Shown piece by piece: positions 24,110-35,050 of a DNA stretch of 64,000 nucleotides. The notes beneath the pieces are model-generated. The model worked only from the letters and a program-made list of their open reading frames with translations. It was not told the origin of the DNA and did not search any database. How positions within the stretch are numbered: the first letter of the stretch is position 1; every line of letters begins with the position of its first letter. Made by a program: the position numbers and the translations under genes. The DNA is taken from positions 2,771,501-2,835,500 of the forward strand of contig NC_081810.1 of the NCBI RefSeq assembly GCF_030704535.1. The letters are read 5' to 3'. Origin of the DNA: Vitis vinifera. Lineage: Eukaryota; Streptophyta; Magnoliopsida; Vitales; Vitaceae.

Positions 24110-26235
24110 AGCTACAATTCTGATTTCATTAATTTAATTATCCATGGCCTTTTCTAAGCATTAGAAGTTTATTACAATGGGGATTCGTCCACTTATTGAT
24201 TCCAAACAAGTCCAATTTACTTAATTTTTATAAAATATAAATAATAGATAAATAAATAAATATGCTGAGTAAGATGAGTGACCATAGATAGTGTTGGGTT
24301 TGTATCGTGTTGAGTCAGAAAATAATAATAATAAAAAAAATACTCAAATCCATTTGACAATAGTGTCAAAGTTGTTTAATAAATGAGTTAAAGTTGAGTT
24401 ATTTATGAATTAATCTAAATAATTATTAACACGATTATAATTTATTTAAGCTATTTTAAATTTTAAATTTATAAAAGCATTATTTTAAAATACTTTTAGT
24501 TATTTTAATTTTAAAAATCTTAATTCATTTAATTATGATATAGGCATAGTATAGAAAATAAATTTTAATTTTAATCTTATTTATTATTTTATTTAATATT
24601 AGTTATAAAATATATTTTACTAATTATAATGAAATATATAAATCTTACGTAATTAGTTATTTATTTATTTTTAAATGGTATGATCTTTATAATTAAAAAT
24701 TATCTGTTTTTAAAAAAAAATAAATTTATAAAATTAATAAATTTATATAAGTTAAATGTGTGTTAGGATTAATAGATACATTATTTTGATTTAATTAAGT
24801 AAACAGGGTTACATATGAGCCATTTTGACATGATTAAATAAATGGGTTAAAAATATTCCACTGAATAGTTAAAACTCTGAGGATTTATTAAACAAATTAT
24901 AGGGGTTAACAAAATTACAACACAAATATTATTGTACTTAATTTGAAACATTTAGATTATGATTGTTTACTATAAAGTACTATTGAAAGAAAAAAATGTT
25001 AAAAATAAATAATCTTTTTTAATGTTTGATTATATTATGAAAATTGAAAAAAATAAATAAATAAATATCACTTAAATTAGTTAAAAATTTATGTATTTTT
25101 AAATTATTTAATATTTATATCAAATAGTTCAAATAAGTGAAATGACCTTAAAGTAATATATAAAAAGGGAAACGTTAAATGCATTTATCTAAACTCTCTT
25201 TGTATTCACCTTATATACACATCTGTCTAAAATTTTTAAAACTTCTACGTACATCCATCTTATTATTTTTAAAAACTCAAAATCTTTTCTTCCTTTATCC
25301 CTCAACCCATTTAGTCTCAACTACAAACCCTAACTACAAATCGTCTTATTTGAAATTTATTTGATATTAGAAAACTATTGTAGCTATGTTCATAGCTAAT
25401 TTCATTTTTCTTTTTTTTTTGTATTTTGTTTGAATCCATATAACATAAAACATGAAAATCTTTTAGGGTTTATTCATATATAATTTTTGACAAAAACAAA
25501 TTAGGCAGGATGTAGGCTTGATTTAAAAGTGAGAAATAATAAAAAATCGTAATGAAAGTGGAGCATTAAAAAAAATAAAATTGGATACCATGGTGTTTGG
25601 TAGGCTAGACATAATTGAGAGATTGGACATAAATGAGATGCCCAATTTTTCGGTTTTGGATGTTTCAACTATGCCCATCCTTAAGTGTTGAACATGTGAT
25701 TTTTAGGATTTTCATCAAAGGGTATTTATGTTTTAAAAAATTTTATTAGAAGAGTTGATACAAAGAGTTTAGATGGTTGCATTTATAAACTCCTATATAA
25801 AAATAATTTATTGATTTTTAATTTCTTCTATTTTTTATTTTTTTTTAATTTTCTTATTATTTTCTTTTCCTAACATTTTCCCTTAAAATTTCCGAAAACC
25901 ACATGAAACCTTAAATTTGTGCTATTTTTCAATCATATTATCCTGTTAATGTAAAAATTGCCACCCTAGGACTGCCCACTTTGACTACTTTGACTATTTG
26001 TCTCTGAAGTGAAATGCATTCCGATCCGGTTTCAATGTATCATCCCATACTTAATGTATCCTAATTTGGTTTTGCCTCTTTCCCATTTTTAATTCATTAG
26101 CCTTTTTCTTTTCGCCACGCGCTACCTCCCTCTCTCTTGGCATTTTAAACTTTTACCTTTTTGTTTTCTCCCTTCTAATTTTCTGGGAAAAGACTTTTCT
26201 TAGATTCCACCCCCCTTCTTTTTTAAAAAAAAAAA
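24110..26235 (+). repeat. Duplicate of the SIR upstream region, split by ~1.7 kb
   Basis: 24110-24270 matches 27555-27675 (ATTTCATTAATTTAATTAT, then GGCCTTTTCTAAGCATTAG, then a (TAAA)n stretch), and 25950-26235 matches 27680-27860 (GACTTTGACC-like, TTCAATGTAT, TTGGTTTTGCCT, CACGCGCT.CCTCC, AAAGACTTTTCT). In the right copy these two parts are adjacent; in the left copy about 1.7 kb of very AT-rich DNA without visible genes (24270-25950) separates them. The simplest reading is a local duplication followed by insertion. Confidence 0.55.
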
Positions 26236-26695
26236 TTAAAGATTTGTTTGGTAACAATTTTTAAGAAACAGGTTTTTATTCTTTAAAATTAAAAAGAATA
26301 GAAAAATATATTTAATTACAAAAAATTGTTTTCTATTTTCTATTTTTAAGAATATAATACATAATATTTTTAGAGAACATCTTTATATTGTTTTTACTTA
26401 TTTTCTAAAAGTTGTTTTAAAAATTATTATGCAAATGTATAGAGTGATTAAAAATAAAATAATAGATATAAAAATTATTTTTAAATTATATTTAAAAGTA
26501 TTAAAAATAGGTTAAAATTATCTTAATTAAGATAAAGAAATTTAGTCATAATATTATTTTTTTTAAAATACTTTTTATAGCTCAAAATTAGTAATCACCA
26601 TAATTATCTTCTATAAATCTATTCCTTTTTTGAACTAAATTTTTCTATCCTATGACTTATTAATTTACCATAAATTTTCTTCCCTTTTAGGTAGT

Positions 26696-27145
26696 TTAGG
26701 GAGTGTTTAATTAAACTTAATACTTATTACTTAATGATTTAAGTTGATTTTAAGTTAAATTATACTTAAATGATTTACTTAAAATTTATAATTTAATTAT
26801 AATTTTAAGTATTAAGGTTATTTAATAAAATTAACTTAAAATTTATTATAAATTATCAAATTAACACATTTATTCTCATAAATTATAATTAGGTAAAAGA
26901 CATCAAGAAACGATGGAGATTATGGAGTAGTAAAAGATATCGTAGGGGTAACTAGGGTAAATGAATGTAAAAATATGAAATGAAAACATAAACTTAAAAA
27001 TAAATTAATTGTTTTTATTTATTATTTAGAATTGTTTTTGATTTCAAGTCATATCATTAAATTATTTAATCCAGCATACTTAATTTACTTAATAATTTAA
27101 ATTAAGTTATTAAATCACTTGAAACTATTAAGTTGATTTGTCATA
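26696..27145. mobile_element. TIR element (MITE), copy 1 of 3
   Basis: About 450 bp. The left end reads GAGTGTTTAATTAAACTTAA, followed by TACTTATTACTTAATG. The right end carries the inverse form (AAATCACTTGAAACTATTAAG, then GTCATACACTC). The interior holds AACTTAAAATTTATTATAAA and a GGAGATTATGGAGTAG block. It has no coding capacity. Related copies are at 27150-27545 and 51858-52312. Confidence 0.6.
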
Positions 27146-27149
27146 CACT

Positions 27150-27545
27150 CACTTAGAGGATATTTGATAAAATTTAATATTTATTATCTAATGACATAAA
27201 TTACCTTTAAGTTAAATTATACTTTAGTTATTAATTTAAAACTTATTACTTAATTCTTATTTTAAATATTAATATTGTTTGATAAAATTAACTTATGATT
27301 TATTCTAAATTATTAAATTGATGCATTTATCTTCATAAATTATAATTAGAGTAAAAGAGATCAAATTACAATAGAGGTTGTAAAGTAATAAAGAGACTTA
27401 TGGAGATGATTAAATTAAATAGAAAAAATAAAAATAAAATAAAGAGGTGGATTTAAGAATAAATTAATTATTTTTATTAATTACTTAAAATTATTAAAAT
27501 TATTTTAGTTAATAACTTATAATTATTAAGTCGGTTTATTACTAT
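27150..27545. mobile_element. TIR element (MITE), copy 2 of 3
   Basis: About 395 bp directly following copy 1. The left end is GATATTTGATAAAATTTAAT, the interior has TTATTACTTAATTCTTATTTTAA and GAGGTTGTAAAGTAATAAAGAG, and the right end is TAACTTATAATTATTAAGTC. The order of words matches the other two copies, with more decay at the right end. Side-by-side placement suggests insertion next to, or tandem duplication of, copy 1. Confidence 0.55.
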
Positions 27546-27554
27546 AAAAAGTAC

Positions 27555-27860
27555 CGATCTAATTTCATTAATTTAATTATTTTTGGCCTTTTCTAAGCAT
27601 TAGTAGTTAATTAAAATAGAGGTTGGTCCACCTTTAAGATTCTTTTAATAAAATATACATAAATAAATAAATAAATATACGGCGCAGCCCCGCTTTGACC
27701 AATGTCTCGTGGGTAAAACACATTCCCGTCCAGATTCAATGTATTTACCCCTTTCTTAATATCCCAATTGGATTTTGCCTTTTCTCCCTTTTACTTCACT
27801 CGCCTTTTTTGTTCACGCGCTCCCTCCTTCTATTTTTACTATTTCAGTTTTCATCTTTTT
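27555..27860 (+). repeat. Right copy of duplicated SIR upstream block
   Basis: Contiguous version of the block whose parts also occur at 24110-24270 and 25950-26235. It lies about 500 bp before the sulfite reductase start and contains TTCAATGTAT, CACGCGCTCCCTCC and GAAAAGACTTTTCT. It may carry distal promoter elements of that gene; this is inference from position only. Confidence 0.5.
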
Positions 27861-28211
27861 TTTTTTAGAAAAGACTTTTCTCAAAATATTTTTTTTTTAT
27901 AAAGAGAAAAATAATTCTAAATGAATATTTGATTCAATTATATCTTCAAAGATTTTATTTTTGATTATTTTAAAATCTAATTTTTAATTTTTTCATTATA
28001 TTTAAAATTTAATTTTTTTCTTGCATTTGAAATTTATTTATTTATTTGGAAAAATTTAAAGAAAATCAGAATTTTAAGCTAGTGGAGTTGAGAAGTGATA
28101 AGAGAGCGCCTGGCACTTTCATCTGAAGCCAAAAAGGACATCCCGTGTCAGGCACGTGACGGCGCACATTAGCAGAGCTCCATCTGATAAAGGACGGCAA
28201 AACATCACCAC

Positions 28212-28285
28212 ACTCTCTCTCTCTCTGGTCTTTCCACTTCATCATCCCCACCCAAAAAAATCTCAGTGACCGTTCTTATAAAAAA
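28212..28285 (+). promoter_or_regulatory. Proximal promoter of sulfite reductase: CT tract and TATA-like box
   Basis: A CTCTCTCTCTCTCT tract near 28212 is followed by TTATAAAAAA at 28276-28285, about 70 bp before the chosen ATG at 28353. If this is the TATA box, transcription would begin near 28305-28315, which would leave out the in-frame ATG at 28266 and make 28353 the first start codon. Both signals are common in plant promoters. Call based on position and sequence only. Confidence 0.45.
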
Positions 28286-28352
28286 CCGAAGCATTTTTTC
28301 TAGGGTTTTGTCGGTCGCTCTCATCCATCTAAGCTCTCGACCTTTTCCGGCC

Positions 28353-31300
28353 ATGGCGACGTCCGTCGGAGCGGCGAACGCCGCCGTCTTCAAGGATCCC
28401 AAGATTCAGACTCAGATTCAGACTTTCAAAGCATTCAAGCCTTGGACTGCTCTTCCTGTAACTACTTCACGCTCACGCCCACGCTCGTCTCCTTCAGTCA
28501 TCAGAGCTGTTTCCACGGTGAGGATTTTCATTTCTATCTGAATTTTCCGTTTGGTTGGTGAGAATTTTTTTTTGGATGAAGGAATGAGTTTGGGTTTCTG
28601 GAATCGTGAGTGTTGGAGGTTTTTCTGTTTGGTTGCTGAGAAAACATAGGAAAATGATTTTTTTTTTTTTTAAATTTTTGTGTGTGCGTGCGCGTGTGCG
28701 AGGAATGTGTTCTTGGGGTTAGTGAATGAATATTGGAAGGATTGGGATTTATTGGCAATGTAAGTACAGTTTCGTGGTAGCCAAAAGGAGTATTAAGTTA
28801 TTTGATTAGCTTTCTATTGCATGATTAGTTGTTTTCGTGGATCAAGTTTTTGAGCCCCCAACAAAAAAAGAAAAAAAGAAAAAAGAAAAAAGAAAAAAGA
28901 AAAAAGAAAAAAAGCTACTATGATTTTTCCTCTTAAAAGCAGGTAAAATTCTTTTCTTTTTGTAGGAGGAATGCTGCATTTGCTGAAGTGATTCTCCAAA
29001 CCGGTTCTCTGCTAAGATTCAGTGCACAGATTACCTTGATTTTGCAGAAAATTACATTTCATGCCACTAAATCTGTGGGGGATGAGATTTGGAGAAGCAT
29101 TCTATTCATATTTATTAAAATTTTGAACTCAATAATGTTCATATACATTTATTAGCATTAATATGAACTTTGTGCGATTATGTTTCACTCATAAACAAAT
29201 GGGAGCTGAATCTAAGAAAACTGCTGTAAGGAGAGAAAAGAAATTCAAATTTTGGATTGTGTTTCTTCTTGTTTTGGAGTTGTGAATGCTAGAAAATGGA
29301 GAATAATAAACATGAAGACTCAAAATCTTCAGTCTTCCTCTGTTCCTCTGTTTTTTCAGCAACCAAAAGTAGGTTGCCGAAAGTTATTATATATGTAAGC
29401 AAATTTTATTTTAATTTCCATCAAAGTGTAATCTATTCTAAAAGTTATTATAGGTTGATGCTGTGTTGAATGGGTTTCCATTTTGGTGTTGTTACCTGTT
29501 GTATGCAAGGGAAAAGTATTGTTTTTCCTTAGTGTGGTGCATAATTTTGTCCTGATTTTTGCTTTTTAATGGAATGGACTAGGGTTTATGAGGAAATTTG
29601 CAGGTTTCCAGCTAGATATTCTGTATATTTATGATTAAAATTTTGTGGTCTCTTCTTTTCTTAATAATTGAAAGGATCTATTTGCAGCCAGTAAAGCCTG
29701 ACACCACTACCTCTGAGCCTAAGCGTAGTAAGGTTGAAATATTCAAAGAACAAAGTAACTTCATCAGATACCCTCTTAATGAGGAGCTGTTAACAGATGC
29801 CCCGAATATAAATGAGGCTGCTACGCAATTGATTAAGTTCCATGGAAGCTATCAACAGGCTAACAGAGATGAACGTGGTCCAAAGTCGTACTCATTTATG
29901 CTTCGGACCAAGAACCCTTGTGGAAAAGTCCCTAATAAGCTCTACTTAGCCATGGATGATCTTGCTGATGAATTTGGAATTGGAACACTTCGCTTAACCA
30001 CCAGACAAACTTTTCAACTCCATGGGGTTTTGAAGAAGGACCTAAAGACAGTAATGAGCACCATCATTAGAAGCATGGGTTCAACTCTTGGGGCCTGTGG
30101 TGATCTCAACAGGAATGTTCTTGCTCCTGCTGCTCCATTTGCAAGAAAAGATTACCTGTTTGCCCAGGAAACGGCAGATAACATTGCTGCACTCCTAACT
30201 CCACAGTCAGGTTTTTACTATGATATGTGGGTGGATGGAGAGAGACTTATGTCAGCAGAACCTCCTGAAGTCACGAGGGCCCGCAACGACAATTCTCATG
30301 GAACCAATTTCCTTGACTCACCCGAGCCCATTTATGGAACTCAGTTCTTGCCCCGGAAGTTCAAAGTTGCAGTTACTGTGCCAACAGATAACTCGGTGGA
30401 TATTTTCACAAATGATGTTGGTGTTGTTGTTGTTTCTGATGCTAATGGAGAGCCTCTGGGTTTCAATATCTATGTGAGATAAACATTCACTCTACTAATT
30501 TACTTTTCTTATTCCATTTTGGAGTCTTATAATTGTCTGTTAATTTTTGTTGCAGGTTGGTGGTGGTATGGGAAGAACACATAGATTGGAGACCACTTTC
30601 CCACGTCTGTCAGAGTCATTGGGATTTGTACGAAAAGAAGATATACTGTATGCAGTGAAAGCTATTGTTGTTACCCAACGGGAAAATGGGAGAAGAGATG
30701 ATCGTAAGTATAGTAGAATGAAATATTTGATCGACTCTTGGGGGATTGAGAAGTTCAGAAGTGTTGTCGAGCAATACTATGGAAAGAAATTTGAGCCTAT
30801 ACATGAGTTACCAGAGTGGGAATTTAAAAGTTATTTGGGATGGCATGAGCAGGTTTGTCCTCTTCATGTGGATGTACAATTACTATGTGATCTGCCACCT
30901 ATCAAAAAATCTGTGATGGCTTTAATTTTGTTTTGGGGTTTTAATAATTAGATCCATCACATGATGATGTTGGGAGTTGTCATACTTCCCTTAATAATCA
31001 GATCCTACTAAAAAACCTATGGCCTCTGGCTCTCATTTCTGACTCAGTTCCATGATTGTTTGAAAATTTTTGGCAGGGTGATGGTGGTTTATTTTGTGGG
31101 CTTCATGTTGATAATGGTCGTATTGGGGGAAAAATGAAGAAGACATTAAGGGAGGTAATTGAGAAGTATAACTTGGATGTGCGTCTCACACCAAACCAGA
31201 ACATTATCTTGTGCAATATTCGCAGTGCATGGAAACGCCCTATCACTACTGCTCTTGCCCAGGCAGGTCTGCTGGTAAGATATTTACTATTTGCCATAAA

Positions 31301-33122
31301 CCTCGGTATTATTTTCTGAGAATGCAACCCTATACCAAAAAAAAAAAAAAAAAAAAAAGAAATGTCTGAGAATGCAGTTTGCAGTTTGTAAAGAAATGTA
31401 GAATTGAGATGGCATCCTCAATTAACCAGAGAATATATGATTTGTCTAATTGTTTGAAGTTGATGTTGACAAGAGTACATTGGTCATAAGAAAAGGATAA
31501 AACTGGAAATAATTTTACAGTTACTTTTGGCTCACTGTATGTGTTGATAGTTTTTAGGAAAGCTTAATGTTCAAGAAAAGTGAGTTTCATGAATGTAGCA
31601 TTGAGATGCCTTCTTTGCTTTACATGCTCATCCTGATTACTATTATTCCATGCTCTGTTTGTTATGTGGAAAAAAACATGAATTTTGTGTATAAACTTTT
31701 GTATCTCTCTCTCTCTCTCTCTCTCTCTCTATGCTTAGATAGCAGTCACCTTTTTTTTTTTCTTTATTATCTTGTGCTGAAGTCTTCCATGTATTTGCTA
31801 ATTCAAATCCTGTTTGCCTGTAGTTATGCTAGTATTTGATTCTATGATTTTTTCTTGTCTTGACCTCCATCTTGTGCTGAAGTCTTCCACGTATTTGCTA
31901 ATTCAAATCCTGTTCGCCTGTAGTTATGCTAGCATTTGTTTCTATAATTTGGCTTTTAAAGTGTCTTACTCTCCTTATAAAACTATCGTAAGAACCTCAT
32001 AGTCATAATTGAACATATCTTGATTGGTTCTGGTTGTGGACAGCATCCAAGGTATGTAGATCCCCTTAACTTAACGGCAATGGCATGCCCAGCTCTACCA
32101 CTGTGCCCTCTTGCAATAACTGAAGCTGAGCGGGGAATACCTGACCTCCTCAAGCGGGTTCGAGCTGTATTTGAAAAGGTATATTACTGGAAACACAATT
32201 CTATTAGTCCAGCAAAGCACCCTAGATGAGAAGTGGCAGATGATCATCAGGTGTAGTTTCCCATTGTTCACTCATTAACAGGATTCTCTATGATATCAGG
32301 TTGGTCTCAAGTACAATGAATCTGTGGTTATTCGGGTAACTGGCTGCCCTAATGGTTGTGCGAGACCTTACATGGCCGAACTTGGACTTGTCGGTGATGG
32401 TCCCAACAGCTATCAGGTAATTAAACCACTGACTGCATTGAATTTAAAAAGAACTATGAAGAGGTTGATTACTGCCCTTTTAGACAATATGGGATATATT
32501 TACACTAAAATATTTGTTATGGTTTTCAAACAGATCTGGCTCGGGGGAACACCCAATCAAACCTCATTGGCGAGAACCTTCATGAATAAAGTTAAGATTC
32601 AAGACCTTGAGAAGGTTTTTGAACCTTTGTTCTATTACTGGAAACGCAAGAGACAAACTAAGGAATCATTCGGCAACTTCACCAACCGCATGGTGAGCAC
32701 TTAAAACATTTTAAGAAATTTTGATCTATTCTTCCTTGGAAAATATATGGAAAAATTGATTTTTCTATCTCAGATTTCTACCTACACCTTAAATTTTTTT
32801 CTTTTTTGGTCATTAGAAAATTAACAAGAACCTGTTTATACTGACAACCAAAGTATTGAATCCCACTGTAATTGTTTTTATTGATCTGAACTCTAATTGT
32901 TGTTCTTCTTGTCAGGGATTTGAGAAACTTCAAGAGTTGGTTGACAAATGGGAAGGTCCAGTGATGTCTCCATCTCGGTTCAACCTGAAGCTTTTTGCTG
33001 ACAAGGAGACATATGAAGCCGTGGATGCACTTGCAAAGCTCCAGAACAAGAATGCCCATCAGTTAGCCATGGAAGTAATTCGCAATTTTGTTGCTGCCCA
33101 GCAAAATGGCAAAGGTGAATGA
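28353..33122 (+). CDS. SIR: Ferredoxin-sulfite reductase, plastid (complete, 8 exons)
   Basis: Exons: 28353-28517, 29688-30473, 30556-30852, 31077-31274, 32044-32178, 32300-32416, 32534-32692, 32916-33122. All introns are GT-AG in phase 0; the product is 687 aa, close to known plant enzymes. It reduces sulfite to sulfide with six electrons from ferredoxin, in plastid sulfur assimilation. Residues 1-55 or so (rich in A, T, S, R) form the transit peptide. Two ferredoxin-like/nitrite-sulfite reductase halves follow, with TTRQTFQ at 159-165 and [10 protein letters not shown] at 190-199 in the first half. The 4Fe-4S/siroheme cysteines are C497 and C503 (ACPALPLC) and C543 and C547 (TGCPNGC); spacing 6-40-4 is that of plant SiR. 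Plant SiR also compacts plastid nucleoid DNA (known of the family). Intron 4 holds a poly(A) insertion and a direct repeat. Start at 28353 gives the usual [13 protein letters not shown] terminus; an in-frame ATG at 28266 would add 29 residues. Confidence 0.97.
31327..31364 (+). mobile_element. Tail-only retroposon insertion in SIR intron 4
   Basis: TCTGAGAATGCA occurs at 31315-31326 and again at 31365-31376. Between them is ACCCTATACC, about 22-24 adenines and GAAATG. A perfect 12 bp duplication flanking a poly(A) tract is the mark of target-primed insertion by LINE machinery, here reduced to little more than a tail. It should be young because the duplication is intact. Confidence 0.6.
31704..31730. 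repeat. TC microsatellite in SIR intron 4
   Basis: About thirteen uninterrupted CT/TC dinucleotides, in an intron and so probably length-variable. Confidence 0.9.
31769..31952 (+). repeat. Two-copy direct repeat in SIR intron 4
   Basis: The block starting ATCTTGTGCTGAAGTCTTCC occurs at about 31770-31853 and again at 31868-31950. The units differ at only a handful of positions over about 83 bp (for example CCATGTATT versus CCACGTATT), so the duplication is recent. It does not touch the splice sites. Confidence 0.8.
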
Positions 33123-33245
33123 GTTGGCGATGGTAGTGGTTCAAAAATATGACAGCCCAGGGAAGTGTTTGACAAGCAGAAAAATATTGAAGGTGGATGA
33201 GGATATATATCTCTCTTGGCATGGTTACTAGACTGTAACAGCCAA

Positions 33246-33251
33246 AATAAA
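33246..33251 (+). terminator. Candidate poly(A) signal of sulfite reductase
   Basis: AATAAA lies 124 bp past the stop codon, a normal distance for a plant 3' UTR. Plant polyadenylation signals are loose, so other sites may also be used. Confidence 0.4.
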
Positions 33252-33712
33252 AGAGGAGACTGAAGTTTTTCCAAAATAAGTGGATACTTGAGAGTTTTCT
33301 CTAAATTTTATTTATGTTCATCTTTTTGTACTGTAGTTTTGCAGGAGTGGATTGTTTACAAGGATATGGTTCCTGTAGTCGATTTATCCAAGTTTTGCAA
33401 GGGTAGTTTCTCGGTTCTCAGATCGCGGCATTTGATCATCTATGTTTAGCTACAATTAGCAAGATCATTTTTGCAGGAAAGACCATGAAGCCTTCTCTGA
33501 TTGCTTCATACCTTACATTTTTTTTTTCAAGAAGAGTTTATTTTTTGCTATACTTTCTATAAAGAATCCAACTGAAATGTTCTGGTGGTTGAAGATTGAG
33601 AGAGAGATCTGGGATTGGTTAATTGGGGTACAACTTACAAGCATATGCACACATATTCTACAAGTACAATTACTCAACTCGGATAATATAGAATTTTCCT
33701 ATACTTAAATCC

Positions 33713-34038
33713 TCACTTGTGATAAATACGAGCAGTAGGCATGGTAACACAGACAGCAGCATGCTTCTTGGCTTCCGGGGTACCTACCTTTGGATCATCC
33801 GCCATTGCTATCTTCGCTACAGTGCAGGCAGCAGGAGCTGTTGCAGCAAAAACAAAATCCCTCCTCCCATTTCTTCTGTCTTCCTTGCTGCTGTTCTTCA
33901 AATTTAGACTTGGTTCTTGTCTTGAGGTCTTGGCCATGAGGAGCCCTCGACGTGCAGTGGTCGTGGTGGAGGGATGTTGCTTGGACTGGGGGTTGCACTG
34001 CTTAGGGGTGAGGCTGCCCTCATGGTCATGGTAGCCAT
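33713..34038 (-). pseudogene. Photosystem II 5 kDa protein (PsbTn)-like, frame-broken
   Basis: The minus-strand frame ending at 33713 gives RRGLLMAKTSRQEPSLNL, then GRRDFVFAATAPAACTVAKI, AMA and a mature part DDPKVGTPEAKKHAAVCVTM followed by PTARIYHK. This is the nuclear-encoded PSII 5 kDa protein: twin-arginine-like start, hydrophobic thylakoid-transfer segment, AxA cleavage site, then about 28 residues with CVTMPTAR. A good start, MATMTMRAASPLSSATPSPS, lies at 34038 but in another frame, so a one- or two-base indel in the transit peptide separates the two halves. The family normally ends ARIC plus one or two residues; here that second Cys is Tyr. Both points favour a decaying copy. A 74-residue product from the ATG at 33937 could still be made but would lack most of the chloroplast transit peptide. 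It is tail-to-tail with the sulfite reductase gene. Confidence 0.75.
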
Positions 34039-34479
34039 CTCTGATACTCTGTTTCTGTCTTCAGCCTATGAATCATAATCCTAAAGATTATTGGTTTAAA
34101 CGTGAAAGTGAGATTGAGAATAAAGTGGGTTGTTTGACGGCCAGGTCATCCATCCACCAATCCATTTGCTTATCCATTAGACACCTTCCATCCAACTGGT
34201 TATGGCCACGTATCTTGGCAAAGAGGGTGGTTCTTGAAGCTTCCTTACAGGTGATGGTGTGTATGGGATGGAAAGTTGGCAAGCCCCCATGGAATGGATG
34301 GATTTCCCATTATCTTAGTTTTCCGAAAATGGAAAAGAAAAATATCCATGGAGAATAAATTCTAAAAACTAGAATTATGAAAATTTTCTAAATACCTAAA
34401 TATACCATTCTTTTTCATTATTTAGATAATTATTTTTGCCCAAATTTTTTTTATATTAAATTAATTTAAATTTTTATTT
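34039..34479. other. Intergenic DNA upstream of the PsbTn-like copy
   Basis: Would contain the promoter of the minus-strand PsbTn-like copy. No clear regulatory motif or gene is visible; the open frame at 34068-34358 has no recognisable content. Confidence 0.35.
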
Positions 34480-35050
34480 TTAAAATTACTAAACTCACTA
34501 ATGGATTCAATATATTATCCCTTACTTGATTGGGAGTCCGTTTGTATAGTAAGAAAATTTAGGTAGAGTTGAATGTATGAAAAAACTGGCACAGTCATTC
34601 CCTAACAGTTAATTTGTTCAAGAGCAACCATGGTGGTTACTTTAGACTAGTCTTATTCTAGGAATTGCTAGTATTAGTTGACTTAAATTTTAAGTATCAA
34701 ATGATTTTTAAAAATTATTAGACTCTTTGACAAATCTAACATAATAAGTCTTGTTTGATTTGAAGTTTGTTTTCCAAATGAGAAAATTTAGAAAAATATA
34801 ATTTTATGCATAGAAGAAATTTACATGGTCATTTCATATCACTTTTCTTTGGAGATATTTTGATTAGCTCAAATTTTGAGTGTCTAAATTATTTTTTAAA
34901 AATGATTAGATTCATTAACAAATCCAACTTATTTAATGTTGATTAATTTGGAATCCATTTGCCTAATAATAAAATTCAAAATTATGTGTGCCAAATAAAT
35001 TAGCATAGTAATTTTGGATCAATTTTAGTATTAATTAGCTTAGTGTTCAT
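34480..35050. repeat. Degenerate tandem repeat, ~185 bp units
   Basis: Blocks ending GATTAGATTCATTAACAAATCCAAC-like recur: the phrase TTTTTAAAAATTATTAGACT plus TTGACAAATCTAAC ends at about 34740, and TTTTTAAAAATGATTAGATT plus AACAAATCCAAC ends at about 34928. Each is followed by a TTTGATTTGAAGTTTGTTT or TTAATTTGGAATCCATTTG block; an older unit precedes them. Roughly three units, no coding content. Confidence 0.5.
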
